A stretch of DNA of 64,000 bases from Pseudomonadota bacterium (GCA_022566735.1 JADFIG010000004.1:1-64000), one strand, 5' to 3'. Shown: positions 43,622-52,616, counted from the first letter of the stretch. Numbers and translations are program-made. Notes: generated from the letters alone by a model not told the origin.

Positions 43622-44356
43622 TCAGTCGCGCACCAGGCGGTTGCCGGTCTCGGCCATGCTGTCGGCGGCCTTGTAGAGCTTCATCTGCAGCTCGAAGTCG
43701 CGGTTGATGGACATGGTGGCGATCATTTCTTCGACGGCCGAGACGTTGCTGCCTTCGAGGTGGCCGCCTTGCACGCGCACGGTGTCATCGACCGGGGCGG
43801 GCTCGCCGCTGCGCGTCACGATCAGGCCGACCTGGTTCTTGGTCAGGTTGTCCGCCGCGGGCTTGACGAGCTTGAGCTTGTCCACCGGCTGCATCTGCTG
43901 CTGGCCCGGGGGCTGGACGGAGACGGTGCCGTCCTGGGCGATGGCCACCTTGGTGAAGGGCGGCAGGGTGATGGGGCCGCCATCGCCGAGCACGGGCCGG
44001 CCGGCCAGCAGCAGCGCGCCGTCGGCGTTCACCGTGAAGGCGCCGTCGCGGGTGTAGGCCTCGCCCTGCGGCCCCTGCGGCCACTGCACGGCGAAGAAGC
44101 CGGGGCCGGAGATGGCCGCGTCCAGGTCGCGGTCGGTGGCGCGCACGGCGCCGCCATGGGTGGCCACGGTGTTGGTGGCCAGGGTGGCGACGTGGCGGCC
44201 GTCGTAGCCGTAGCCCGGCACGGCCTGGGCCTGCGACAGCTCCAGGTCGGCGCGGAAGCCGTGGGTGTCGATGTTGGCCAGGTTGTTGGCGTGCACCTGC
44301 TGGGCGCGCATGGCCCGCTCGGCGCCGCTCATGGCGGTGTAGATCAGCGCGTCCAT
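43622..44356 (-). CDS. Flagellar proximal rod protein FlgF
   Basis: A 244-residue rod protein. The N-terminal helix region with NNLANIDTHGFRADL and the C-terminal GSNVSAVEEMIATMSINRDFELQ define it as FlgF. It is separated by 9 bases from flgE. Confidence 0.92.
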   Translation of the reverse strand: MDALIYTAMSGAERAMRAQQVHANNLANIDTHGFRADLELSQAQAVPGYGYDGRHVATLATNTVATHGGAVRATDRDLDAAISGPGFFAVQWPQGPQGEAYTRDGAFTVNADGALLLAGRPVLGDGGPITLPPFTKVAIAQDGTVSVQPPGQQQMQPVDKLKLVKPAADNLTKNQVGLIVTRSGEPAPVDDTVRVQGGHLEGSNVSAVEEMIATMSINRDFELQMKLYKAADSMAETGNRLVRD

Positions 44357-44365
44357 TCAAGCTCC

Positions 44366-45553
44366 TCAGACGGCCTGCATCAGGGCCTGCATCAGCTCGT
44401 TTTCGGTCGAGATGACCTTGGTGTTGGCCTGGTAGTTGCGCTGGGCCGACATCATGTTGACCAGCTGGGCCGTCATGTCGACGTTGGACTGCTCCAGCGC
44501 ACCCGCGGTGAGCTTGCCGGCCATGCCCGTGCCCGGCGTGAAGAACAGCGGCGCGCCCGAGTCCACCGAGGTGGTCCAGCTGGTGTCGGAGATGGGCACC
44601 AGGGCGTTCTCGTCGGGGAAGGTGGCCAGGGCGATCTTGCCCACGCTCTGCTTCTGGCCGTTGCTGTACTGGGCCATGACCGAGCCGTCTTCGGACAGCT
44701 GCACGCCGGTCAGCGTGCCCGAGGCATAGCCATCGGTGGCGTTGACGGTGGTGGTGGCCTGGCCGGCGAACTGGGTGGTGCCGGTGTAGTCCATGTTGAC
44801 GCTCAGCGCGGCGGCACCGGTCGGCGTGCCCAGGGCCAGGGCCACGGGCGCGGCCGGCGCGGTGAGCTGGCCGTCGGTGCCGAAGTTCAGCGTGGTGGTG
44901 GTGGCCAGGTCGGCACCGTCGAAGGTGTAGTGCGCGGTGACCTGGTTGGCGCCGGTCTTGACGAAGTACTGGGTCAGGCTGTGCTGGGCGCCCAGCGAGT
45001 CGTAGACCACGGTGACCATCGAGCCGTTGAAGGACTGGGCGTTGGCCTTGTCGAAGGGCGTGACGGCGGGCGCGGTCCAGTCGGCGAAGAGGTTGCCCAC
45101 GTACTGCGTCTTGGTGGAGGCCTGTGCGGCCACCTGGCCGGTGGGCACGGTCAGGTCGCCCATGCCGCCCAGCACGGTGCTGCCGGGGGCCATGGGATAG
45201 CCCTGCACTTTGCGGCCGAAGCTGTCGACCACGAAGCCGTCCTTGTTGGTGCTGAAGATGCCCACGCGGGTGTACTGCATGGTGCCCGACGTGTCCTTGG
45301 TGACGAAGAAGCCGCGGCCCTGGATGGAGGCGTCCATGCCGCGGCCGGTGGTCAGCACGCCGCCGCCGATGTCGATGCTCTGCGTCATCGAGCCGACTTC
45401 GACGCCGGTGGGCTGGGTGCCCGCGTAGGTGGAGGCGAAATTGGTGCGGCTGGACTTGAAGCCATAGGTGCCGGCGTTCGCGATGTTGTTGCTGATGGTG
45501 TTCAGCTCGGCATTCACGGCGTTGATGCCGGACAGGGCGATTTCAAAGCTCAT
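44366..45553 (-). CDS. Flagellar hook protein FlgE
   Basis: A 395-residue hook subunit. It has the conserved N-terminus (ALSGINAVNAELNTISNNIA, then TYGFKSSR), a variable Thr/Ser/Gly-rich middle with FlgE-type D1/D2 domains, and the C-terminal SNVDMTAQLVNMMSAQRNYQ. The hook length is presumably set by FliK, encoded at 52623. It lies 16 bases after flgD. Confidence 0.94.
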   Translation of the reverse strand: MSFEIALSGINAVNAELNTISNNIANAGTYGFKSSRTNFASTYAGTQPTGVEVGSMTQSIDIGGGVLTTGRGMDASIQGRGFFVTKDTSGTMQYTRVGIFSTNKDGFVVDSFGRKVQGYPMAPGSTVLGGMGDLTVPTGQVAAQASTKTQYVGNLFADWTAPAVTPFDKANAQSFNGSMVTVVYDSLGAQHSLTQYFVKTGANQVTAHYTFDGADLATTTTLNFGTDGQLTAPAAPVALALGTPTGAAALSVNMDYTGTTQFAGQATTTVNATDGYASGTLTGVQLSEDGSVMAQYSNGQKQSVGKIALATFPDENALVPISDTSWTTSVDSGAPLFFTPGTGMAGKLTAGALEQSNVDMTAQLVNMMSAQRNYQANTKVISTENELMQALMQAV

Positions 45554-45569
45554 GGGGGCTCCTTGTCGG

Positions 45570-46229
45570 TCAGCTGGCCTGGCGGCCGTTGAAGCGGGTG
45601 ATGGCGGTGGGGGCGGTGTCGCCCAGGTGGGTGACGTTGAGCGCCACGCCGCTGGAGGTCAGGCGCACGCTTTGCAGGGTGCCGGCGACCTCGATGCTCG
45701 GGGACTCCTTGCTGCTGGTCTCGACGGCGAGGCTGTAGCTGCCCGAGGGCAGGCCCAGGGCCTGCGGGTCGATGGTGAAGCCGACCTCGCCACTGGCGCG
45801 CGTGCCCAGCGGCAGGCGGTAGGCGGTGCCGGCGGCGCTGGTCAGCACCACGGTGGTTTCGGCCGAGTTGCTGCCCAGGGTGAAGCTGCCGCGGATGGTG
45901 CTGCCGTCGACCTGCACCGTGTCGGTCTGCACCATGACTTCGGAGCCGACCTGGGCGCCCAGGCCCAGCGTCTGCAGGCTCTCCAGCATGCTGGCCTGGC
46001 CGCTGCTTTGCGTGGCCAGGTTCTGCAGGGCCTCCATCTGGCTGAGCTGGGTCAGCTGGTTGACGAAGGTGCTGGCGTCGGTGGGGTTGAGCGGGTCCTG
46101 GTTCTTGAGTTGGGCCACCAGCAGGGTGGTGAAGAGCTCCTTGGGCGAGCTGGCGCTGCCTGCCGCGGCCACGCCATTGCTGGCCGTGCCGCCGCTGTTT
46201 TGCGAAGAGGTGAAAAAGCCGGTTTGCAT
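45570..46229 (-). CDS. Flagellar hook-capping protein FlgD
   Basis: A 219-residue scaffold for hook assembly. The N-terminal conserved motif FTTLLVAQLKNQDPLNPTD and the following FVNQLTQLSQMEAL are clear; the C-terminal part holds the tudor/Ig-like domains. The gap to flgC is only 4 bases. Confidence 0.93.
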   Translation of the reverse strand: MQTGFFTSSQNSGGTASNGVAAAGSASSPKELFTTLLVAQLKNQDPLNPTDASTFVNQLTQLSQMEALQNLATQSSGQASMLESLQTLGLGAQVGSEVMVQTDTVQVDGSTIRGSFTLGSNSAETTVVLTSAAGTAYRLPLGTRASGEVGFTIDPQALGLPSGSYSLAVETSSKESPSIEVAGTLQSVRLTSSGVALNVTHLGDTAPTAITRFNGRQAS

Positions 46230-46233
46230 GGTG

Positions 46234-46659
46234 TCAGCCCTCGCCGAGTTTGAGGATGGCGTTCTGCATGGCCTTGACGCGGCCGAGCACTTCGACGTTG
46301 GTCTCGAAGGCGCGGGAGGCGGACATCATGTCCGTCATCTCGGCCACCGAGTTCACGTTGGGGTAGAAGACTTCGCCGTCTGCGTTGGCCAGCGGGTTGT
46401 CCGGCTCGTAGGCCTTGCGCAGCGGCTCGGTGCTTTGCACCACGTCCAGCACGCGCACACGGGCGCCGCGGCCGATGTCGTCGCTGAAGGCCTGCTGGTC
46501 GAAGACCGAGGCGAACACCGGCTTGCGGGCGTGGTAGGTGGCGTCGGCCGTGGAGGCCGCCGACTGCGCGTTGGCCAGGTTGCTGGCCACGGTGTTGAGG
46601 CGCACCGTCTGGGCCGTCATGGCGGACCCGGCGATGGCGGCGATGTCGCGGAAGGACAT
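46234..46659 (-). CDS. Flagellar proximal rod protein FlgC
   Basis: A 141-residue rod protein with N-terminal TVRLNTVASNLANAQS and C-terminal VNSVAEMTDMMSASRAFETNVE. Start ATG 46659 is preferred over the frame opening at 46680 because AGGAG lies about 8 bases upstream. It lies 17 bases after flgB. Confidence 0.93.
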   Translation of the reverse strand: MSFRDIAAIAGSAMTAQTVRLNTVASNLANAQSAASTADATYHARKPVFASVFDQQAFSDDIGRGARVRVLDVVQSTEPLRKAYEPDNPLANADGEVFYPNVNSVAEMTDMMSASRAFETNVEVLGRVKAMQNAILKLGEG

Positions 46660-46676
46660 GGGGGTGGCTCCTGGTG

Positions 46677-47054
46677 TCACTGGCCGGAGATGGCCTTGGC
46701 CAGACCCTTGAGCTTCATGTTCAGGAAGGTCAGGCTGGTCTGGAAGTCGGAGGCGTTCTGAGAGAAGGCGGCCTGCTCCACGCCCAGCTCGACGGTGTTG
46801 CCGTCCTGCGAGGGGTGGTTGGGCACGCGGTAGAGCGCCTGGCCGGCGTCGAGGTCGGCACCTGCGCCGGCACCGAAGCCATCGGCCAGGTCGCCCTGGG
46901 CGCGCTGGAGGCTTGCGCTAAAGTCGATGTCACGCGCTTGGTAGCCGGGCGTGTTTTCGTTGGCGATGTTCGATGCCAGGATCTTGGTGCGCTGCGCGCG
47001 CATGGCGAGGGCCTCGGGATGAATGTCCAGGGCCTTGTCAAAGCGGATACCCAT
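46677..47054 (-). CDS. Flagellar proximal rod protein FlgB
   Basis: A 125-residue rod protein (IRFDKALDIHPEALAMRAQR, then ILASNIANENTPGYQARDID). Start ATG at 47054 has AAGGAG upstream. This start codon overlaps, on the opposite strand, the likely start codon of flgA (47053): the two divergent genes share the bases CATG, so each ribosome-binding region lies inside the other gene. The open frame upstream is a flgA shadow. Confidence 0.93.
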   Translation of the reverse strand: MGIRFDKALDIHPEALAMRAQRTKILASNIANENTPGYQARDIDFSASLQRAQGDLADGFGAGAGADLDAGQALYRVPNHPSQDGNTVELGVEQAAFSQNASDFQTSLTFLNMKLKGLAKAISGQ

Positions 47055-47838
47055 GAGACTCCTTCTGTCGTGCTTGGTGAGTGTGTTGGCCGCGTGCGCG
47101 GGCGTGTCGGCGAGGGCCGCCACGGTGCCGGTGAACGTGCCGGTGAACGTGCTGGCGCTGGCCGAAGCCGAGGCACGGGCCTTGTTGCAAGAGCGTGCCG
47201 AGCAGGCGCGCTGGATCGCGCCGCAGTTCGAGCTCAGCGCGCTGGACGCCACGCCCGGACGGCGCAGCGACGCGCCCTTGGCTTGCGCGCAGCCGGTGTC
47301 GGTCGAGCCCCTGGAGACGCGCTTTGCGACGCGCATGAAGTGGGCGGTGATCTGCACCGATGCCAAAGCAGATGCCAGCGGCTGGCGGCGCGAGGTGGTG
47401 GTCAAGGCGCGGGTGTCGGCGCAGGTGCTGGTGATGGCCGACGAGGTGCCCGCGGGCCAGCCCATCGCGGCCGAGCAGCTGAGGCTGGAGCGGCGCGACG
47501 TCAGCGCCACGACCGATGCCATCTCCGACACGGAGGCGGTCGTGGGCCGCACGGGGCGCAGCGCCTTGCGCACCGGCCAGATGCTGGCCAGGCGGCTCTT
47601 GCTGGCGCCCGTGCTGGTGCAGCGCGGCCAGGGCGTGGGCATCCAGGCGGGGCATGCCGGCATCGTCGTGACCGCGCCCGGCGAGGCCTTGGAGGCCGGC
47701 CGCGAAGGCGAGGTCATCCGGGTGCGCAACACCCGCTCGGGCAAGGTCATCCGTGCCCGGGTGATCGATGCGGGGCTGGTCGAGCCGCAGGCCATGGGGG
47801 CGTCCACGTCGGATCAGTCCCGTCCCGCGCGGGACTGA
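47053..47838 (+). CDS. Flagellar P-ring assembly chaperone FlgA
   Basis: A 261-residue periplasmic chaperone for P-ring formation. The signal peptide MRLLLSCLVSVLAACAG is followed by the mature part with SAF-domain features (ADEVPAGQPIAAEQLRLE) and the C-terminal IRVRNTRSGKVIRARV. ATG 47053 gives a compact signal peptide; an in-frame ATG at 47023 would add ten residues. It is the only flagellar gene on the plus strand between fliE and flgL, and its 3' end overlaps the convergent hydrolase gene by 25 bases. Confidence 0.9.
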   Translation: MRLLLSCLVSVLAACAGVSARAATVPVNVPVNVLALAEAEARALLQERAEQARWIAPQFELSALDATPGRRSDAPLACAQPVSVEPLETRFATRMKWAVICTDAKADASGWRREVVVKARVSAQVLVMADEVPAGQPIAAEQLRLERRDVSATTDAISDTEAVVGRTGRSALRTGQMLARRLLLAPVLVQRGQGVGIQAGHAGIVVTAPGEALEAGREGEVIRVRNTRSGKVIRARVIDAGLVEPQAMGASTSDQSRPARD

Positions 47839-48665
47839 AGCGCGCCCGCGGCCTGGGCCGAGGCCGGGGCTTGGGTTGGCGGCTGGACCTTCAGGCTGGC
47901 GGCCACGCGCACGAACTTGTCGGCATAGGCCGGGTCGGTGGCGTAGCCGCCGCGCACCAGGCCTTGCGCGAAGGCGCGTGCATCGCCGCCCACGCCCAGG
48001 GCGCCCTGGTAGCGCGGGCTGCGCAGCAGCTGGGCGTAGTCCTGGAAGGCGCTGGCCGCGTCGGGGTAGCTGCGGAAGCGCTCGGTCTGCAGGGCGGGCT
48101 GGCCCTGCGCGTACTCGGTGGTCAGGGCCTGGGCGCTGTCGCCCTGCCAGCGGCTGCCGGCCTTGATGCCGAAGAGGTTGTGCGTGTCGCGGCCATCGGC
48201 CTGGCGCAGCGGTCGCTGACCCCAGCCGGATTCCAGCGCGGCATGGGCCACCAGCAGCTCCGGCGCGACGCCCAGCTGGGCCGCGGCCTGCTCGGCCAGG
48301 GGCGAGACCGCGTTGACGAACTGTTGCCGCTCGGCGCCCATCTCCTGCGGGAAGCCGCTGGCCTCGGTGGCGCTGATGCCGTTGACGCCGTTGATGCCAT
48401 TCACCAGCCCCATCGCCTGTGGCTGGCGCATCGAGGGCAGTTGCGAGGACAGCTGTGAGGACAGGCCGACGGCATCGCTGCTGCCATGGTGCAGGAAGTC
48501 GCTGACCTCCTGGCGCACCTGCTGGAACAGGCCGGAAAAGTTGCCCTTGCCCGCGCCACCACCGGCGGGCAGGCTGGGTGCGGCGATGCGTTCCAGCCCT
48601 TGCTCGATGGACTGGACGGCGCGCTGCAGCCCCGCCAGGGCGCCACTGGCGTCAGCGTTCAGCAT
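47814..48665 (-). CDS. FlgJ-type glucosaminidase, separate gene
   Basis: A 283-residue flagellar peptidoglycan hydrolase. The C-terminal half (about 110-250) is the GH73 glucosaminidase domain found at the C-terminus of fused FlgJ proteins (LLVAHAALESGWGQR with the catalytic Glu, then HNLFGIKAG, ERFRSYPDAASAFQDY). The first 110 residues do not look like the rod-binding domain, which is encoded separately at 40481-40861. There is no signal peptide, so export through the flagellar apparatus is likely. Start 48665 has GAGGAGG; it overlaps the flgN stop by 14 bases. Confidence 0.88.
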   Translation of the reverse strand: MLNADASGALAGLQRAVQSIEQGLERIAAPSLPAGGGAGKGNFSGLFQQVRQEVSDFLHHGSSDAVGLSSQLSSQLPSMRQPQAMGLVNGINGVNGISATEASGFPQEMGAERQQFVNAVSPLAEQAAAQLGVAPELLVAHAALESGWGQRPLRQADGRDTHNLFGIKAGSRWQGDSAQALTTEYAQGQPALQTERFRSYPDAASAFQDYAQLLRSPRYQGALGVGGDARAFAQGLVRGGYATDPAYADKFVRVAASLKVQPPTQAPASAQAAGALQSRAGRD

Positions 48666-49098
48666 AGGTGGCCTCCTCGCCATGCAGCACGCGTTGCATC
48701 AGGGCGTTCTGCTCCACGATGAACTCGCAGTTGCGCACATTGAGCTGCTTGCACTCGCGCACCAGCCCTTCGAGCTGCTGCCACAGGTCGTCCAGCATGT
48801 CGCGTGCCGCCGGGGCGAGCTGGTCGAGCACGGACGCCAGGTTGCGGGGCTGCTCCTGGCCGCTGAGGGCGCGCGTGATGGCCACGCGGGTCAGGCGGCG
48901 CTCGTCGAGCGCATCGACCAGGGCGTTGATCTGCTCGGCCAGCTCGGCCAGGCGCTGGCTGTCGTGCAGCAGCGCGGACTCGAACTGGCTGGCCAGGGCC
49001 AGGCGCAGCACGCCGTAGTCTTCGATGTCGGACTGCACGTCGCGCACCAGGCGGACCAGCGCCTCCTGGCGGTTCATCGGCTTCGTGGTGCCCATCAC
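48652..49098 (-). CDS. Flagellar export chaperone FlgN
   Basis: A 148-residue, mostly helical protein with the FlgN heptad-like pattern (LVRDVQSDIEDYGVLRLAL, then VRECKQLNVRNCEFIVEQNALMQ split over two helices). It should hold FlgK and FlgL before export. It overlaps flgM by four bases, the common flgMN arrangement. Confidence 0.82.
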   Translation of the reverse strand: MMGTTKPMNRQEALVRLVRDVQSDIEDYGVLRLALASQFESALLHDSQRLAELAEQINALVDALDERRLTRVAITRALSGQEQPRNLASVLDQLAPAARDMLDDLWQQLEGLVRECKQLNVRNCEFIVEQNALMQRVLHGEEATYAER

Positions 49099-49385
49099 TG
49101 GCCTCCGTGGTAGCGGGCGATCAGGCCGGCCAGCTTGCCGGCGTCGAACTTGATCTCGCCTTTGGCCAGGGCGTCGCGCACGGCATCGACCTTGGCCTGG
49201 TCGATCTCGGGCATCTGCGACAGGGCCTGCATCGCGGGCTGCAGCGTGGCCGATTGCAGCGGCTCGCTGGCCGGGGCGTCACCGCTGCGGGTGGGGCGGG
49301 CGTCGCTGGCGGATGTGACGGGGCCTGCGGGCGAGACCTGCGTGGGACCGGAGACCTCGGGCGTGCCGTTGGACGAGATTCTCAT
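49095..49385 (-). CDS. Anti-sigma-28 factor FlgM
   Basis: A 96-residue protein. The N-terminal half is Ser/Pro/Thr-rich and probably disordered; the C-terminal half (IDQAKVDAVRDALAKGEIKF, then AGKLAGLIARYHG) is the FlgM signature that binds FliA. It is exported once the hook is complete. Its target sigma factor is encoded 2 kb away in the same cluster. Confidence 0.88.
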   Translation of the reverse strand: MRISSNGTPEVSGPTQVSPAGPVTSASDARPTRSGDAPASEPLQSATLQPAMQALSQMPEIDQAKVDAVRDALAKGEIKFDAGKLAGLIARYHGGQ

Positions 49386-49428
49386 GCGTCGACCTCTGAT
49401 TCGGGTGTCCATGGTGGGTGCCGGGCGT

Positions 49429-50406
49429 TCAGTGCGCGCCCGCGGGATCGGTGTGGGGGCCCAGCTGCTGGCGCAGCGTCTGCAAGGCCGCGGCATCGGG
49501 CGCCACGGCGTCCACGCCTTCGGTGAGGGCGGTGACTTGCGTGGGCATGCCGAACATGGCCGAGATGTTGCGGGCCTGGGCGGTGGTGAGGATCAGCAAC
49601 TCGATGCGGCGGTTGACGCCGGCCTTGGGGTCTTGCGTGTCCAGCGGTGCGCGGTCGGCCATGCCCACGACTTGCAGGATGCTGGCGGTGGGCATGCCGC
49701 CGGCCAGCAGTTGCGAGCGGGCCGCCATGGCGCGGTGGGTGGACAAGGCCCAGTTGGAGAAAGCGGCGTTGTCCATGCCGGCGTACTGTACGGCGTCGGT
49801 GTGGCCCACGACCAGCATCTGGTTGTCGATGCGGGCGAACAGCGGTCCCATGTCACGCAAGAGCCGGCGGAAACGCTCCGATGGTGTGGCGCTGCCACGC
49901 ACGAACATGCCTTGCTTGTCGGTGTCGTGGACCATCACGCGCAGGCCGTGCGGCGTGATCACGCTTTGCAGGTTGCCACCCAGGCCGGCGTCTTCGCTCA
50001 GGCGCTGCAGCACCTGGGCCAGCTCGGCCAGGTCGGCGGCGCTGTCATAGCGCACCTTGCGCGTGGGGATCTTGTCGGCGCGATCGTCGCTGCGCGGCTG
50101 GGCATCGGGGTCGCGCGGCAGCGGCTCGCGCGAGATCAGGCTGCCGCGCGGCCCGCCCATGGACTCGGGCATCACGCCGCGGCCCTCGTCCATCTGCTGG
50201 CCACCGACGGCGCGCATCACTTCCTCGGCGCGCTCCTGGTTGCGCGCGGCCAGCACCCACATCACCAGGAACAGGCACATCAGCGCCAGGCAGAAGTCGG
50301 CGAAGGCCACTTTCCAGGCGCCGCCATGGCCCTCGTCGTCATGCTTGCGCGAGACGCGCTTGATGACGGCTTCGCCGTGGGACTTGTCGGACTTCAGGCT
50401 TTGCAC
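49429..50406 (-). CDS. Flagellar stator protein MotB (LafU type)
   Basis: A 325-residue stator subunit. One N-terminal membrane helix with the proton-carrying Asp in FADFCLALMCLFLVMW is followed by a linker and an OmpA-like peptidoglycan-binding domain (VVGHTDAVQYA, then NRRIELLI). The sequence before the helix (HGGAWKVAFADF) is of the LafU type. The helix signature is that of proton-driven, not sodium-driven, motors. Confidence 0.92.
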   Translation of the reverse strand: MQSLKSDKSHGEAVIKRVSRKHDDEGHGGAWKVAFADFCLALMCLFLVMWVLAARNQERAEEVMRAVGGQQMDEGRGVMPESMGGPRGSLISREPLPRDPDAQPRSDDRADKIPTRKVRYDSAADLAELAQVLQRLSEDAGLGGNLQSVITPHGLRVMVHDTDKQGMFVRGSATPSERFRRLLRDMGPLFARIDNQMLVVGHTDAVQYAGMDNAAFSNWALSTHRAMAARSQLLAGGMPTASILQVVGMADRAPLDTQDPKAGVNRRIELLILTTAQARNISAMFGMPTQVTALTEGVDAVAPDAAALQTLRQQLGPHTDPAGAH

Positions 50407-50414
50407 GGGGAACC

Positions 50415-51362
50415 TCAGGCCTGGCGCTGCAGGTTGGAGACGTTGGCGGGACGGTCGGTCGAGCGGCGGCGCGGGGTGTCATCCGCGGCCGCGGTGCTGG
50501 CGCTGTCCTGCATGGCGTTGATCCAGCTCTCCAGCTGGGCGAAGCTGGGCTTGATGTTGAGCTGCACCAGGCGGCGGCCGGCGTCGATGGCCAGCAGCGC
50601 GGGCTTGCCCGACAGGTGGGTGCACAGCACGACCTTGACGCACTCCAGGTTGGAGATCTCCTTGTTGACCAGCTGCTTCATGACGTTGCTCAGCGGGTCG
50701 AGCACGCCGTAGCACAGGAAGATGCCGATGAAGGTGCCCACCATGGCCGCGGCCACGCTGGTGGCGATGTCGCCGGCGGTGGCGCCATCGGCGACGGTGT
50801 TCATGGCCATGACGATGCCCAGCACGGCGGCCAGGATGCCGAAGCCGGGCATGGCCTCGCCGATCTTCTGCAGCGACTTGGAGGGCTGCATCAGCTCGTC
50901 GTGGATGGCTTCGAGCTCCTGCTCAAGCACGCCTTCGAGCTCGTGGCCGGTGATCTTGCCCATGGCCATGAGGCGGAAGTTGTCGACGATGAAGTGCAGC
51001 AGCTTGGGCTCCTCCAGGATCAGCGGGTAGCGCTGGAAGATGGGGCTTTGCGCGGGCGCCTCGACGTGCTCGTCCAGGGCCTTGAGGCCGCGTGCGGCGG
51101 TCTGCAGCAGCTCGAACATCAGCAGCAGCAGCTGGCGCTGGAACTCCTCGCCCTGCTTGCGCTGGCGGATGGTCTTGCGCAGCTGGATGCCCATCTCGTT
51201 GAGCACGTGGCGCGGGTTGCCCAGCACGATGGCGCCGATGCCGGCGCCGGCGATGATGAGGATCTCGATGGGGTGCCAGATGTCGCCGAACTTGCCGCCG
51301 TTGAGCACAAAGCCCCCGAAGACACAGGCCAGGACGATGGCGATGCCGAAGATCTGTTGCAT
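50415..51362 (-). CDS. Flagellar stator protein MotA (LafT type)
   Basis: A 315-residue stator subunit with four membrane helices (first FGIAIVLACVFGGFVLNGG; last pair around GFGILAAVLGIVMAM and MVGTFIGIFLCYGVL). The cytoplasmic loop carries charged residues for contact with FliG. It lies 8 bases before motB and 22 bases after fliA. The C-terminal 30 residues (Ser/Thr/Arg-rich) extend beyond typical MotA. Confidence 0.92.
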   Translation of the reverse strand: MQQIFGIAIVLACVFGGFVLNGGKFGDIWHPIEILIIAGAGIGAIVLGNPRHVLNEMGIQLRKTIRQRKQGEEFQRQLLLLMFELLQTAARGLKALDEHVEAPAQSPIFQRYPLILEEPKLLHFIVDNFRLMAMGKITGHELEGVLEQELEAIHDELMQPSKSLQKIGEAMPGFGILAAVLGIVMAMNTVADGATAGDIATSVAAAMVGTFIGIFLCYGVLDPLSNVMKQLVNKEISNLECVKVVLCTHLSGKPALLAIDAGRRLVQLNIKPSFAQLESWINAMQDSASTAAADDTPRRRSTDRPANVSNLQRQA

Positions 51363-51384
51363 GGTCTGTCGCTTTCCTTTGGGG

Positions 51385-52107
51385 TCAATCCGGGCGCAGC
51401 ACGTCGCGCATCTTCTTCAGCGCGGCCTTGTTGATCTGGCAGACGCGGGCGTCGGTCAGGCCGAGCACGGCGGCGATTTCCTTGAAACTCAGCTCGAACT
51501 CGTAGTACAGCTGGATGACGCGCTGCTCGCGCTCGTCCAGGCTGAGCAGGGCCTGCTCGATGCTGCGGCGGCGCAGGTACTCGGCCTCGGGCGTGGGGCT
51601 GGCCGAGGCCTGGTCGCTGAGCTCGTGGATGAGCTCGTCGAAGCTGGCCAGGGTCTCGGCGTTCTCGTCGAGGCGGAAGGCGTGGTAGGCCTCGTGGCTG
51701 ATGCCGGTGGCGGCCAGCACCTCGGCCTCCTGCGGCTCGCGGCCGAGCTTGCGGGTGAGGGTGCGGATGGCGTCGCGCAGCTTGTGGCTGTCCTGGCGCA
51801 CGGTGCGCGGGCGCCAGTCCTGGCGGCGCAGCTCGTCGAGGATGGCACCGCGCACGCGCATGGCGGCGTAGGCGGCGAACTTCTCGTCGGGCTGGCCATA
51901 GCGGCGCAGCGCGTCGAGCAGGCCCATCAGGCCGATCTGCTCCATGTCCTCGCGGTCCATGGCGCCACCGACCTGCGAGGCGAGCTGGCGGGTGATGCGC
52001 TTGACCATGGGGGTGTGGGCGATCAGGTGGCGTTGCTCGTCCGCGGCGTCGACGTGCGCCACGGCCTGAGACACCTCGCTGTAGCCGCTGTAGAGGTCCA
52101 TGCTCAT
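51385..52107 (-). CDS. Flagellar sigma factor FliA (sigma-28, LafS type)
   Basis: A 240-residue sigma-28. Region 2 (DREDMEQIGLMGLLDALRRY, then FAAYAAMRVRGAILDELRR), region 3 and the region 4 helix-turn-helix (LSFKEIAAVLGLTDARVCQ) are complete. Start ATG at 52107 overlaps the fliL stop (ATGA); ATG 52101 is an alternative. Its position between fliL and motA is as for lafS in lateral flagellar clusters. It should drive late genes, such as the flagellin gene that is not in this window, under the control of FlgM. Confidence 0.93.
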   Translation of the reverse strand: MSMDLYSGYSEVSQAVAHVDAADEQRHLIAHTPMVKRITRQLASQVGGAMDREDMEQIGLMGLLDALRRYGQPDEKFAAYAAMRVRGAILDELRRQDWRPRTVRQDSHKLRDAIRTLTRKLGREPQEAEVLAATGISHEAYHAFRLDENAETLASFDELIHELSDQASASPTPEAEYLRRRSIEQALLSLDEREQRVIQLYYEFELSFKEIAAVLGLTDARVCQINKAALKKMRDVLRPD

Positions 52108-52616
52108 TCGATGATGAGTTTGCTGATCATGGCTTCGGCGAAGGGCTTGTCCCGCTGTTCGTGGCGGTAGCGGTCGCCGAAGGCGCGGTTGATGTCGGCG
52201 GTGAACTGGTCGATGCTCATCAGGCTCGCCTTGTCCATGGTGTAAGCCGACAGCGACTTGACGGCCACGCTGCGCAGCAGGGGCAGGTGCTCCTTGACGG
52301 TTTTTTCCTCGTCCTCGCGGACCTTGAAAACCAGGTCCATGGCCAGGTAGTGCGAGACCGGCTCGCCGTCCTTGCCACGCAGCATCACGATGATCTTTTC
52401 GAGGCTGACGTACTTGTACTTGGCGCCATCGCGCTCGGCCGCAGGCGTGGCCGGGCCGCTGGCCGCGTGGCCACCGGCAGACGGCGCGGCAGCGGCCTGA
52501 GCCGTGGGGCTGGCGTGGGCCGAGCCGCGCCACCACAGCACGCCGCCGGCCACCAGGGCGGCCAGCAGCAGGGCGACGACGGCCGTCAGCGCGAAGACGA
52601 GGTTCCGGTTTTTCAT
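52104..52616 (-). CDS. Flagellar basal-body protein FliL (LafF)
   Basis: A 170-residue protein with one N-terminal membrane helix (VFALTAVVALLLAALVAGGVLW) and a periplasmic domain (YKYVSLEKIIVML onward, ending AMISKLIIE). FliL supports stator function. A stretch of about 30 Ala/Pro/Gly-rich residues joins the two parts. It lies 6 bases after fliK. Confidence 0.86.
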   Translation of the reverse strand: MKNRNLVFALTAVVALLLAALVAGGVLWWRGSAHASPTAQAAAAPSAGGHAASGPATPAAERDGAKYKYVSLEKIIVMLRGKDGEPVSHYLAMDLVFKVREDEEKTVKEHLPLLRSVAVKSLSAYTMDKASLMSIDQFTADINRAFGDRYRHEQRDKPFAEAMISKLIIE

